Shown: one piece after another, positions 1 through 6,156 of the stretch | How positions within the stretch are numbered: the first letter of the stretch is position 1 | Layout: each line of letters starts with the position of its first letter | DNA from: Lachnospiraceae bacterium | GTDB taxonomy: Bacteria; Bacillota; Clostridia; Lachnospirales; Lachnospiraceae | Assembly: GCA_017959525.1 (NCBI GenBank) | Contig: JAGDAL010000034.1 | Span: forward strand, 1 to 9,664 | DNA: 9,664 bases | Direction: 5' to 3' | Program-made: the position numbers and the translations under genes | The notes under the pieces: model-generated | Told to the model about the DNA's origin: nothing | Databases searched by the model: none | What the model saw: the letters and a program-made list of their open reading frames with translations, nothing else

Positions 1-1563
1 GATAGCCTCGACTGTCTGGGGCATAACGCCGTCGTCAGCTGCTACCACTAGAATGGCGATATCGGTGGAATTGGCGCCACGCATACGCATAGCGGTAAAT
101 GCCTCATGTCCAGGAGTATCCAAGAAGGTAATCTTCTGGCCATTGATACCAACCACATATGCACCGATCTTCTGGGTAATACCACCGGCCTCACGCTCGA
201 TGACATGCGTATCACGGATGGCATCCAACAGGGATGTTTTACCGTGGTCAACGTGACCCATAACACAGACAACCGGCGGACGGGAAACCATGGATGCCGG
301 ATCTTCTTCATCTTCCTTCAGAAGCTCTGCGATTACATCCACCTTCTCTTCCTGCTCACAAACACAGTTGAACTCTAAAGCAATCTCTTCTGCCTGCTCG
401 AAGTCTACATCGGAGTTCACGGTAACCATGGTACCCTTCATGAACAACTTCTTAACGATAGCAGAAGGCTGAACCTTCATCTTGTCTGCCAATTCCTTAA
501 TGGTCAAATGATCCGGAATGGTAATGGTCAGAATCTCATCCTCGTTACGCTGAGGCTGCTTATTCTGATTGTTCTTGGTCTTCTTCTTGCCGCCGTTCTT
601 CTCTAAGTTAACGAAACGCTCCTGCTTCTTGCTGCCAAGTGCATCATGATCGGTGTTGCGCTTCTTGTTACGTCCGTCATCGCGTGCACGGGTATTATCC
701 TTAACGCTTCTGGTATCTTCACTAGGAGCTGCGGAGGTGTTGTTATCCTTACGGAAACGATTGTCGCGGTTATCGCGGTCGTTGCTTCTGTTGTCACGTG
801 GTCCGCGATTGCCACGATTGTCATTGCGGTTATTGCCACGATCGTTCTTCTCGCCACGGTTCTCAGCCGGACGGTTGTTCGCTGCATCCGCAAAAATATT
901 ACGCTTTACCTGGATGCCAGGGCGCTTCTGTGGACGATCGGATGCCGGACGGGACTCACTTCTGTCGCCCTGTGGCTTATTGGTCTGTGGCTTTGTAGCC
1001 TGTGTATTCTCACGTGCTGCCACATCCTCTGCCTGATTCAATCCACGAGGACGTACGGTACGCTCACTCTCCGGACGTACACGAATTGGTGTATGCGGAG
1101 CATCCGGTCTACCGTTTGGTCTACGATCGTTGTTACGGTTGCCGCCGTTTGGTCTGCGGTCATCCGGTCTACGACGGTTTCTGTCATCACGACCTCTGGA
1201 ATCCTTACTGTACTATGCATTAAAAACAGCGGTAATGGAAGACTTCTTCTTTGGACGGTTTGCAGCATCCTCTGCCTTCTCTGCCTCTGTTTTTGGTGCA
1301 TCGTTCTTCGGTGCGGCCTTCGGCGCGTTGTTCTTCGGGGCCTCAGCCTTAGGAGCATCTGCCTTCGGAGCTGCTTTCTTAGCTTCCTTAGGAGCATCTG
1401 CCTTCTTGTTAGAACCACGGCTGTTCTTGAAAGCCTCTACCTGTGCTTCATCCATACCGCTCTGGCTCTTTAATTCTACACCGCTTTTCGCGAAAAACTC
1501 GATAATGTCTTTAGACGAAATATCCAGTTCTTTTGCAAGTTCATATACTCTGATTTTTGCCAT
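1..1563 (-). CDS. infB: Translation initiation factor IF-2, 3' end beyond window, with an in-frame TAG
   Basis: IF-2 is the GTPase that brings initiator fMet-tRNA to the 30S subunit and promotes subunit joining. The ATG at 1563 has a GGAGG site six to seven bases upstream. A first IF2_N domain (residues 1-50, starting [13 protein letters not shown]) is followed by a Lys/Ala/Pro-rich stretch to about residue 100. A long Arg/Asn/Asp/Gly-rich linker (about 118-340) leads to a second IF2_N domain (about 342-405). The G domain then begins, with P-loop GHVDHGKT at 436-443 and DTPGH at 482-486. The window ends at codon 521, so domains after the G domain are not visible. Codon 117 is TAG (1213-1215), and every other codon from 1563 to 1 is sense in this frame. 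It is the last visible gene of the rimP-nusA-ylxR-ylxQ operon. Identity is certain; whether full-length protein is made is not. Confidence 0.95.
1213..1215 (-). other. In-frame amber codon interrupting infB
   Basis: Read from the infB ATG, codons ...Phe-Asn-Ala are followed by TAG and then Tyr-Ser-Lys-Asp. The interruption lies between the first IF2_N domain with its Ala/Pro/Lys spacer and the Arg/Asn-rich linker. A CAG (Gln) to TAG change is the simplest single-base explanation, but the original residue cannot be read from this sequence. The next in-frame ATG is at 480, inside the second IF2_N domain. An in-frame GTG at 1023 has an AGG about eight bases upstream. Confidence 0.9.
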
Positions 1564-1577
1564 ATTTATCCTCCATT

Positions 1578-1892
1578 TTATCTGCCGGAAGCTGATAACT
1601 TATCAGCTACTGCCTTCGCAAGATTCTCATCCACAATTGCAACTGACGCCCGAAATTCTTTGCCGCAACACTGTCCCAAAGACTCTTTGTCAGCATAAAA
1701 AAACAAGGGCACTTCATAATAATCGCACATATCCCGGTAAGACTTCTTCGAGTTATCGGAAGCATCATCCGCTACGATAACCAAGAACGCCTTGCCACCC
1801 TTGACTGCCTGTTCCACAGCGAACTCACCGCTCTTCACCTTACCGGCTTTGGCGGAAAGACCAATCATGGAAAGCACTCGGTCTACGCTCAT
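1578..1892 (-). CDS. ylxQ: L7Ae-family RNA-binding protein YlxQ
   Basis: This 104-residue protein belongs to the small L7Ae/L30e/S12e-type RNA-binding family found between ylxR and infB in Firmicutes. The N-terminal pattern (LSMIGLSAKAGKVKSGE, roughly residues 7-23) and the following segment with hydrophobic VIVADDAS are typical of kink-turn-binding L7Ae proteins. Its cellular role is not firmly known; a ribosome or RNA-associated function is inferred from family and location. The ATG overlaps the ylxR stop in an ATGA arrangement (1889-1892), so the two genes are probably translationally coupled. It ends in TAA 14 bases before the infB start and is of normal length. Confidence 0.9.
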   Translation of the reverse strand: MSVDRVLSMIGLSAKAGKVKSGEFAVEQAVKGGKAFLVIVADDASDNSKKSYRDMCDYYEVPLFFYADKESLGQCCGKEFRASVAIVDENLAKAVADKLSASGR

Positions 1893-2155
1893 GCCATCAA
1901 CTCCTCTCTCAGAGATTCATAAACCTCTGCAGGAATCGGCATCTTCAAGGAACGTTCCAATGCCTTGGTCTTCATTGCGCGATTCAGGCACGCTTCATTT
2001 TTGCAAAGATAAGCGCCTCGTCCGTTGGCACGCATAGTAGAATCAAGAATCACGGTATCCTCTACTGTCCGAAGGACGCGTACCAATTCAGTTTTCGGTT
2101 TCATCTCGTTGCATCCGACGCATTTGCGCATCGGGATCTTGCTACTCTTTGTCAT
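1889..2155 (-). CDS. ylxR: YlxR / RnpM family RNA-binding protein
   Basis: This 88-residue YlxR-family protein (also called RnpM for its reported effect on RNase P in Bacillus subtilis) shows the family signature: PMRKCVGC with Cys12 and Cys15, an RV-R segment near 26-29, and GRGAYLC at 45-51. Cys51 and Cys56 complete a possible four-cysteine set. It sits between nusA and ylxQ as usual. The ATG at 2155 follows the nusA TAA by nine bases. The only purine-rich motif nearby, AGGA, abuts the ATG, which is too close for a normal ribosome binding site. Translation therefore probably depends on coupling to nusA or on the GGAG inside the nusA end. The in-frame ATG at 2131 (residue 9) is an alternative start, but it has no better site. 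Confidence 0.9.
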   Translation of the reverse strand: MTKSSKIPMRKCVGCNEMKPKTELVRVLRTVEDTVILDSTMRANGRGAYLCKNEACLNRAMKTKALERSLKMPIPAEVYESLREELMA

Positions 2156-2164
2156 TCCTATAAT

Positions 2165-3331
2165 TTATTCTCCATCCTCGGCAGAATCCATATCGGATTC
2201 TTCATAGTACTCACCGTTCTCATCGTAGTACTCTTCATCATCATACTCATCGTAATCATCGTAGTCATTCTCGTAATCCATGAAGTCACCGGACTCACGT
2301 GCCTGGGTCTCAGACTTGATATCAATCTTGAAACCGGTCAAACGTGCAGCAAGGCGGGCATTCTGTCCTTCCTTACCGATGGCAAGAGATAACTGATAAT
2401 CCGGAACAACGACCTTCGCGGTCTTCTCCTCGGAATCTGCAATTACGGAAATAACCTTTGCCGGGCTAAGTGCATTCTCGATTAACATTGCAGGATTCTC
2501 GCTCCAGTTAATGATATCGATCTTCTCGTTACCAAGCTCATCAACAATGGCATTGACACGGGAACCGTTCATACCAACGCAAGCTCCAACCGGATCTACG
2601 TCCTCGTTGTTGGACCAAACAGCAATCTTGGTACGGTTACCTGCCTCACGGGCAATGCTCTTAATCTCAACAACGCCATCGCGTACTTCTGCAACTTCTT
2701 CCTCGAATAAACGCTTTACCAATTCCGGATGGGTTCTGGAAACACGGATACGAGGTCCCTTAGAAGTATCCTTCACTTCTAAGATGTATACCTTAATACG
2801 ATCGGTTGGCTTGTATGTCTCGCCCTTGATCTGCTCATTCTCAGTCAAGATTGCATCCGCCTTACCTAAGTTGATGCTGATGTTCTTACCAACGTAACGC
2901 TGTACGATACCGGTAACAATCTGATGCTCCTTATCGTAGAACTCACCATAGATAACCTTGCGCTCTTCCTCGCGAATCTTCTGTAAGATTACGTTCTTGG
3001 CAGCGCTGGTAGCGATACGTCCGAATTCCTTGGACTCTACACGTACGTTAACGGTATCACCCAACTGGAATGCACCGTCGATTTCGTGTGCATCTTCGAT
3101 GGAAATCTCCTCAGCCGGATCAAAAACCTCTTCTACAACGGTCTTCGCCTGCAACACCTGATACTCGCAGGTATCCGGATCGATATGAACGATAACATTA
3201 TCGCTGGTACCGAAATGGTTCTTGCATGCAATCACCAAAGAATTGGAAATTGCCTCAAGCAAGGTATCCTTGCTGATGTTCTTCTCTTTCTCAAGGATTG
3301 TGAGTGCTTCTAACAGCTCATTGTTCTTCAT
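2165..3331 (-). CDS. nusA: Transcription termination/antitermination factor NusA
   Basis: NusA binds RNA polymerase and nascent RNA, modulating pausing, termination and rRNA antitermination. The 388-residue protein has the bacterial core: an N-terminal RNA polymerase-binding domain (about 1-130), an S1 domain (about 136-200), KH1 with GMNG at 253-256, and KH2 with GKEG at 319-322 followed by [11 protein letters not shown]. The acidic AR repeats of E. coli NusA are absent, as in other Firmicutes. After residue 348 there is a tail very rich in Asp, Glu and Tyr that runs to the stop, longer and more acidic than the minimal Bacillus-type end. An AGGAGG site lies about seven bases before the ATG at 3331. 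The gene starts 17 bases after the rimP stop and is the second gene of the operon. Confidence 0.97.
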   Translation of the reverse strand: MKNNELLEALTILEKEKNISKDTLLEAISNSLVIACKNHFGTSDNVIVHIDPDTCEYQVLQAKTVVEEVFDPAEEISIEDAHEIDGAFQLGDTVNVRVESKEFGRIATSAAKNVILQKIREEERKVIYGEFYDKEHQIVTGIVQRYVGKNISINLGKADAILTENEQIKGETYKPTDRIKVYILEVKDTSKGPRIRVSRTHPELVKRLFEEEVAEVRDGVVEIKSIAREAGNRTKIAVWSNNEDVDPVGACVGMNGSRVNAIVDELGNEKIDIINWSENPAMLIENALSPAKVISVIADSEEKTAKVVVPDYQLSLAIGKEGQNARLAARLTGFKIDIKSETQARESGDFMDYENDYDDYDEYDDEEYYDENGEYYEESDMDSAEDGE

Positions 3332-3348
3332 GATTATCCTCCTGATTA

Positions 3349-3813
3349 TTAAAAATCAATTGCTATTCTAACTAATGCCAAATCACTACGATTTAAAACC
3401 ATAGATTCATCGCCTGCATGCACCGTAATGGTATCCGCATCATAAGCATCCAAAACCGCTTCGAATTCTTTGGAACCATTGATCGGCTTATATGTCTTAA
3501 TCTCCAGATTGTTTCCGAGGTTACGCTCGAAATCCTTATCCTTCTTCAGAGGACGGGACAAATCCGGGGAACTGACTTCAAATGTATATGGATCCGAAAT
3601 GTAATCCTCTCGGTCCAAAATCACATTCATCTCTTCGCTAACGGCGACACAATCGTTGATATTGATTCCGCCGGGCTTATCAATGTAAGCACGAAGATAG
3701 TTGTCTGCGCCTTCCCGCACATACTCCACATCTACTAAGGAAAAACCCTTTGCTTCCAAAATGGGAGTGATGAACTCTGTTGTCTTCGCTTCGTATACAT
3801 CCCTTTTTGACAT
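3349..3813 (-). CDS. rimP: Ribosome maturation factor RimP
   Basis: RimP binds the free 30S subunit and helps it mature. The 154-residue protein has the normal family length, with an N-terminal alpha/beta domain (to about residue 88, including LVDVEYVREG and LRAYIDKPGGI) and a C-terminal SH3-like domain. The linking family motif, normally SPGLDRPL or similar, reads SSPDLSRPL at 81-89, so the usual Gly and Asp are replaced by Asp and Ser; the rest fits. The ATG at 3813 has an AGGTGG site seven bases upstream. It is the first gene of the nusA-infB operon, behind a promoter at 3898-3926 and a leader hairpin at 3843-3874. Confidence 0.95.
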   Translation of the reverse strand: MSKRDVYEAKTTEFITPILEAKGFSLVDVEYVREGADNYLRAYIDKPGGININDCVAVSEEMNVILDREDYISDPYTFEVSSPDLSRPLKKDKDFERNLGNNLEIKTYKPINGSKEFEAVLDAYDADTITVHAGDESMVLNRSDLALVRIAIDF

Positions 3814-3842
3814 ATGACACCACCTTTTGTTCTACATAACGA

Positions 3843-3874
3843 ATTGAGAGTGGATCTCGCGACCCACTCTCAAT
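3843..3874 (-). promoter_or_regulatory. Strong hairpin in the rimP-nusA-infB leader
   Basis: Positions 3843-3853 and 3864-3874 form a perfect 11-bp inverted repeat (arms ATTGAGAGTGG and CCACTCTCAAT on the plus strand) around a 10-base loop. It lies between the predicted transcription start (near 3891) and the rimP ribosome binding site. In the transcribed direction it is not followed by a T run, so it does not look like a terminator. A role in mRNA stability or in autoregulation of the operon is inference. Confidence 0.6.
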
Positions 3875-3897
3875 CATCTAGCATATTTACGATACTT

Positions 3898-3926
3898 AAT
3901 ATATCACACAAACTCTATGATTGCAA
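3898..3926 (-). promoter_or_regulatory. Predicted sigma-A promoter for rimP-nusA-infB
   Basis: Read on the minus strand, a -35 of TTGCAA (3921-3926) is followed after exactly 17 bases by a -10 of TATATT (3898-3903). A TGA precedes the -10, giving an extended -10. The start would fall near 3891, giving a leader of about 78 bases before rimP. It lies just downstream of the tRNA terminator, so the operon appears to have its own promoter. Confidence 0.65.
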
Positions 3927-3936
3927 GGAAATGGGC

Positions 3937-3966
3937 AAAAAGAAAGCACGGACGAAATGTCCATGC
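3937..3966 (-). terminator. Intrinsic terminator of the tRNA-Glu unit
   Basis: On the minus strand an 8-bp stem (3959-3966 with 3946-3953, one G-U pair) closes a five-base loop and is followed at once by TTTCTTTTT (3945-3937). This stem plus U tract is a textbook Rho-independent terminator. It begins about 20 bases after the tRNA 3' end and separates the tRNA from the rimP operon. Confidence 0.85.
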
Positions 3967-3987
3967 CATAGGGTTGGGCTATTAAAG

Positions 3988-4059
3988 TAGTTCCTAGGGG
4001 AATCGAACCCCTGTTTTCGCCGTGAGAGGGCGACGTCTTAACCGCTTGACCAAGGAACC
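3988..4059 (-). tRNA. tRNA-Glu (anticodon CTC)
   Basis: The minus strand folds into a complete 72-base cloverleaf. The acceptor GGTTCCT (from 4059) pairs with AGGAACT (3995-3989) with a G-U at the first pair. The D arm is GTC/GAC with a GCGG loop. The anticodon stem TCGCC/GGCGA holds the loop CTCTCAC, with anticodon CTC reading GAG. The T arm is AGGGG-TTCGATT-CCCCT. The discriminator base is A at 3988. The 3' CCA is not encoded (CTT follows) and must be added by the CCA-adding enzyme. The gene has its own promoter and terminator. Confidence 0.96.
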
Positions 4060-4103
4060 ATATTCATCGTCATCACTTGTTGCTCACTCGCGACAACGAT
4101 GAA

Positions 4104-4132
4104 ATAATACACTAAGGCGAAAATAAATGCAA
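4104..4132 (-). promoter_or_regulatory. Predicted promoter of tRNA-Glu
   Basis: On the minus strand, TTGCAT (4127-4132) and TATTAT (4104-4109) are separated by 17 bases. The -10 matches consensus at five of six positions; the -35 is weaker. A start near 4097 would leave a 5' leader of nearly 40 bases to be removed by RNase P. Confidence 0.6.
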
Positions 4133-4162
4133 GCATATTTTTAAAATTTTTTTATTTTTTTA
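4133..4162 (-). promoter_or_regulatory. A-tract UP-like element upstream of the tRNA promoter
   Basis: Directly upstream of the -35, the minus strand reads A7-T-A7-T4-A5 (4161-4138). This nearly pure A/T block is positioned as an UP element that would contact the RNA polymerase alpha subunit, as is common for stable RNA promoters. The call rests only on position and composition. Confidence 0.5.
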
Positions 4163-4172
4163 TAGAAACGTA

Positions 4173-4198
4173 GATTCCGTTGTAAAAACAACGGAATC
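4173..4198 (-). terminator. Hairpin after the P-loop gene, possible weak terminator
   Basis: A perfect 10-bp inverted repeat (4173-4182 with 4189-4198; arm GATTCCGTTG) with a six-base loop lies 20 bases after the stop codon of the P-loop gene. On the transcribed strand it is followed by TACGTTTCTATA rather than a clean U tract, so termination may be inefficient, or the hairpin may serve as a 3' stabiliser. Confidence 0.5.
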
Positions 4199-4217
4199 CA
4201 TACGCAAATGTCATCGA

Positions 4218-4640
4218 TTATAAAGAGATGATAACCTTTGGTTTTACAGCATCCGGAAGCTCTCTCTCATCTTTTGAAACGCTTAGGATAAAGTTCGTCT
4301 CAAACTTTTCGGACATCTGGTCTAACTTCTCAACGGCACGTACCAAGCCTTCACTGGTATCAATGTAACCAATGGTCAAAAAACTATCCAAGAAAATTTC
4401 TTCGATATCATTGTTTTGGGAAATCACACCACTTAAAAAACCAAGGAACTCATCCGATGACTCAACATCATAGTCGGCCATATTAATCAGACGAACCTTG
4501 GAATCCAATTCATACATGTGCTTTTGATTCTTGTCAAGAAAAACAATGCTGCCCTGCGCATTCTTAACATCTCCGCGAACGCGATCAAGCAGCTGCTTTG
4601 TCTTTCCTTTTCCCTTTTCCCCAGAAATGATTTCAACCAT
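4218..4640 (-). CDS. Small P-loop NTPase-like protein of unknown function
   Basis: This 140-residue protein could not be assigned to a named family. It begins almost at once with a Walker A motif, GEKGKGKT (residues 7-14). A hydrophobic strand ending in Asp, IEEIFLDSF (79-87), could be Walker B. A further strand, FILSVSKDE (117-125), follows. The spacing resembles a minimal RecA/ASCE-type or nucleoside-kinase-like core, about half the length of most such enzymes, with no membrane segment or signal peptide. A TAAGGAGGGG site eight bases before the ATG at 4640 suggests strong translation. It has its own promoter (4715-4743) and sits alone between the cell-shape operon and tRNA-Glu, so context gives no clear partner. 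Nucleotide binding is likely; hydrolysis and role are unknown. Confidence 0.8.
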   Translation of the reverse strand: MVEIISGEKGKGKTKQLLDRVRGDVKNAQGSIVFLDKNQKHMYELDSKVRLINMADYDVESSDEFLGFLSGVISQNNDIEEIFLDSFLTIGYIDTSEGLVRAVEKLDQMSEKFETNFILSVSKDERELPDAVKPKVIISL

Positions 4641-4714
4641 AGCATTCCCCTCCTTATCGTTGCATTATTTCCGCTACACACCGCACCTTTCGTGCGATTC
4701 ATTTTTCTATCTAA

Positions 4715-4743
4715 ATTATAGTATATGCCGGGACAAATAACAA
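4715..4743 (-). promoter_or_regulatory. Predicted promoter of the P-loop gene
   Basis: On the minus strand, a -35 of TTGTTA (4738-4743) and a perfect -10 of TATAAT (4715-4720) are separated by 17 bases. The start would fall near 4708, giving a leader of roughly 65 bases that includes a small stem (4682-4686 with 4692-4696). The -35 lies inside the loop of the hairpin ending the upstream operon. Confidence 0.7.
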
Positions 4744-4758
4744 GGAAGTCCCGGCATA
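4724..4758 (-). terminator. Hairpin at the end of the cell-shape operon
   Basis: A perfect 11-bp inverted repeat (4724-4734 with 4748-4758; arm TATGCCGGGAC) encloses a 13-base loop and begins 16 bases after the carboxypeptidase stop codon. In the transcribed direction the stem is followed by ATACTATAATTTAG, which lacks a strong U run, so it may be a weak terminator. The same bases carry part of the next gene's promoter. Confidence 0.55.
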
Positions 4759-4774
4759 ATTTTCTAACAATTAT

Positions 4775-5758
4775 TTAGTTCTCGCCGAAAGTTGCGAGCA
4801 ATTCAGACGTTAATAAATACAAGTTATAAGGACTGTCCGCGCCGAAAACCACGGAAACAATGCCCTGATTCTTACTATTGGTACTGTATTGTACCAAACA
4901 ATACTTGGCTGCACCGGTCGATCCCGTCTTGCCACCGATCATATAGAAGCCTTCCGGAGACGCCACCATGTTCTTCAGGTACCGATTGGTGGTGGTCCAG
5001 GTAATGGTGGTATTATCGCCGTTGGCATCCGTATAATACGCATCATAGGTAACGGAATGAATGATGTCGACAAAATCCGTATACTGCATGGCTGCGTTAA
5101 ACATCAGATACATATCATATACGGTAGTGTAATGATTCTCATCATCCAATCCGTGCGGATTCATAAAATGAGTATTGGTGACACCAAGGGCAATGGCTTC
5201 GTTGTTCATCATCTCAACGAACGCATCTACGCTTCCACCAACCGCCTCAGCTACCGCAATGGCCGCATCGTTACCGCTGACAAGGAGCATACCGTATAAA
5301 AGCTGACGCAAGGTCAGATGGTCTCCCGGGCGAAGGTGTGCCACAGAGGAATCCTCCTCCTGCTGGCAGGCCAATTCACTCACGGTATAGGTCTCTTCCA
5401 GGTTGCCGTACTTTAAGGCCACATACGCCGTCATAACCTTGGTCGTTGACGCCGGATACAGCCTCTCATGCATATGCTGCGCATACAAGGTGGTCTTGGT
5501 ATCAATGTTAAATGCGGCGGCTCCCAAGCATACTTGAGAATCCACCTGGTCCATACCAAAATCCGTGGTATCCGCCACACAGATATTCTCGGAAAACAGC
5601 GGCGTCGGGTTGGTGGCACCACTGATGATTCCGTATTGTTCACTTGTTTCGTATAACCGGTAATCCCCCGTCTGTTTCGAAAGGCTGCAACCTCCCACGG
5701 AAACTGCAAGTAAAGAAAGGGACACAAGGACTCCCATAAACTTACTTGTACATTTCAC
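4775..5758 (-). CDS. Lipoprotein D-alanyl-D-alanine carboxypeptidase (PBP5 / S11 family)
   Basis: This is a serine D,D-carboxypeptidase that would remove the terminal D-Ala from peptidoglycan stem peptides outside the membrane. Numbered from the GTG at 5758 (327 residues), the active-site motifs are STTK at 104-107, SGN at 161-163 and KTG at 277-279. The N-terminus is a signal peptide with lipobox VGGC (Cys24), so the mature protein should be a lipoprotein. The protein ends about 50 residues after KTG, without the PBP5 C-terminal domain or amphipathic anchor helix. GTG at 5758 is preferred because AGGAG lies 12 bases upstream. A TTG at 5767 sits only three bases from it, and the ATG at 5737 has no site. 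The gene overlaps mgsA by 17 bases and is the last gene of the operon. Confidence 0.9.
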   Translation of the reverse strand: MKCTSKFMGVLVSLSLLAVSVGGCSLSKQTGDYRLYETSEQYGIISGATNPTPLFSENICVADTTDFGMDQVDSQVCLGAAAFNIDTKTTLYAQHMHERLYPASTTKVMTAYVALKYGNLEETYTVSELACQQEEDSSVAHLRPGDHLTLRQLLYGMLLVSGNDAAIAVAEAVGGSVDAFVEMMNNEAIALGVTNTHFMNPHGLDDENHYTTVYDMYLMFNAAMQYTDFVDIIHSVTYDAYYTDANGDNTTITWTTTNRYLKNMVASPEGFYMIGGKTGSTGAAKYCLVQYSTNSKNQGIVSVVFGADSPYNLYLLTSELLATFGEN

Positions 5759-6137
5759 GCCACTCAAGGTCTCCTCTGTCTAAAGATTTGATAAGAAGTT
5801 CGGCGGTTGCCAAATTGGTCGCCAAAGGAATATTGTGAGCGTCACATAAACGCACAATATTATTGACGTCCGGTTCGTTGGATTTCACAGAAAGTGGATC
5901 ACGCAAAAAAATCACCAAATCGATCTCGTTATGCTCGATCTGTGCGCCTAACTGCTGGGTGCCGCCCAAATGGCCGGACAAATACTTATGAACCGTTAAA
6001 TTGGTAGCTTCTTCCACCAATCTTCCGGTTGTACCTGTGGCAAAAAGGTTGTTCTTGCTCAAGATACCACGATAGGCGATACAAAAATTCTGCATCAGTT
6101 TCTTCTTGGAATCATGTGCGACTAATCCAATGTTCAT
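5742..6137 (-). CDS. mgsA: Methylglyoxal synthase homologue with altered active site
   Basis: MgsA converts dihydroxyacetone phosphate to methylglyoxal and phosphate. The 131-residue protein is clearly of this fold, with LVAHD at 5-9, phosphate-binding ATGTTG at 33-38, SG at 54-55, RDPL at 79-82 and EPDV at 88-91. It aligns to E. coli MgsA without gaps at an offset of 11. At that offset, the catalytic Asp71 corresponds to Thr60 (GGTQQ instead of GGDQQ) and His98 to Asn87. Lys23, Asp91 and Asp101 counterparts are kept. The phosphate pocket therefore looks intact while two catalytic residues differ. The ATG at 6137 has a GAGAGGTG site upstream. It lies 19 bases after rodA and overlaps the carboxypeptidase gene, the same neighbourhood as mgsA in related Clostridia. 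Family assignment is firm; activity is doubtful. Confidence 0.88.
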   Translation of the reverse strand: MNIGLVAHDSKKKLMQNFCIAYRGILSKNNLFATGTTGRLVEEATNLTVHKYLSGHLGGTQQLGAQIEHNEIDLVIFLRDPLSVKSNEPDVNNIVRLCDAHNIPLATNLATAELLIKSLDRGDLEWREMYK

Positions 6138-6156
6138 GTAAACACCTCTCTAAAGT

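Noticed and set aside
1347..1405. Direct repeats in infB as a possible CRISPR-like or mobile repeat
   Set aside because: The repeats encode [12 protein letters not shown] protein repeats in frame, with no regular spacers and only two close copies.
646..1473. Long plus-strand open frame of 275 codons opposite infB
   Set aside because: It is antisense to the repetitive IF2 linker, whose Arg/Asn/Asp codons read as hydrophobic residues in reverse. It has no family features and the minus-strand IF2 is unambiguous.
4138..4161. Poly-T run on the plus strand as a terminator tract for plus-strand transcription
   Set aside because: No plus-strand gene ends there, and the T run comes before, not after, the neighbouring hairpin in plus-strand reading. 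It fits better as an A-tract upstream of the tRNA promoter.
4889..5299. Plus-strand open frame of 136 codons opposite the carboxypeptidase gene
   Set aside because: It lies wholly within a gene with three intact active-site motifs on the other strand and shows no domain or ribosome binding site of its own.
5759..5767. TTG at 5767 as the carboxypeptidase start
   Set aside because: The AGGAG would be only three bases away. GTG at 5758 has workable spacing and gives a cleaner signal peptide.
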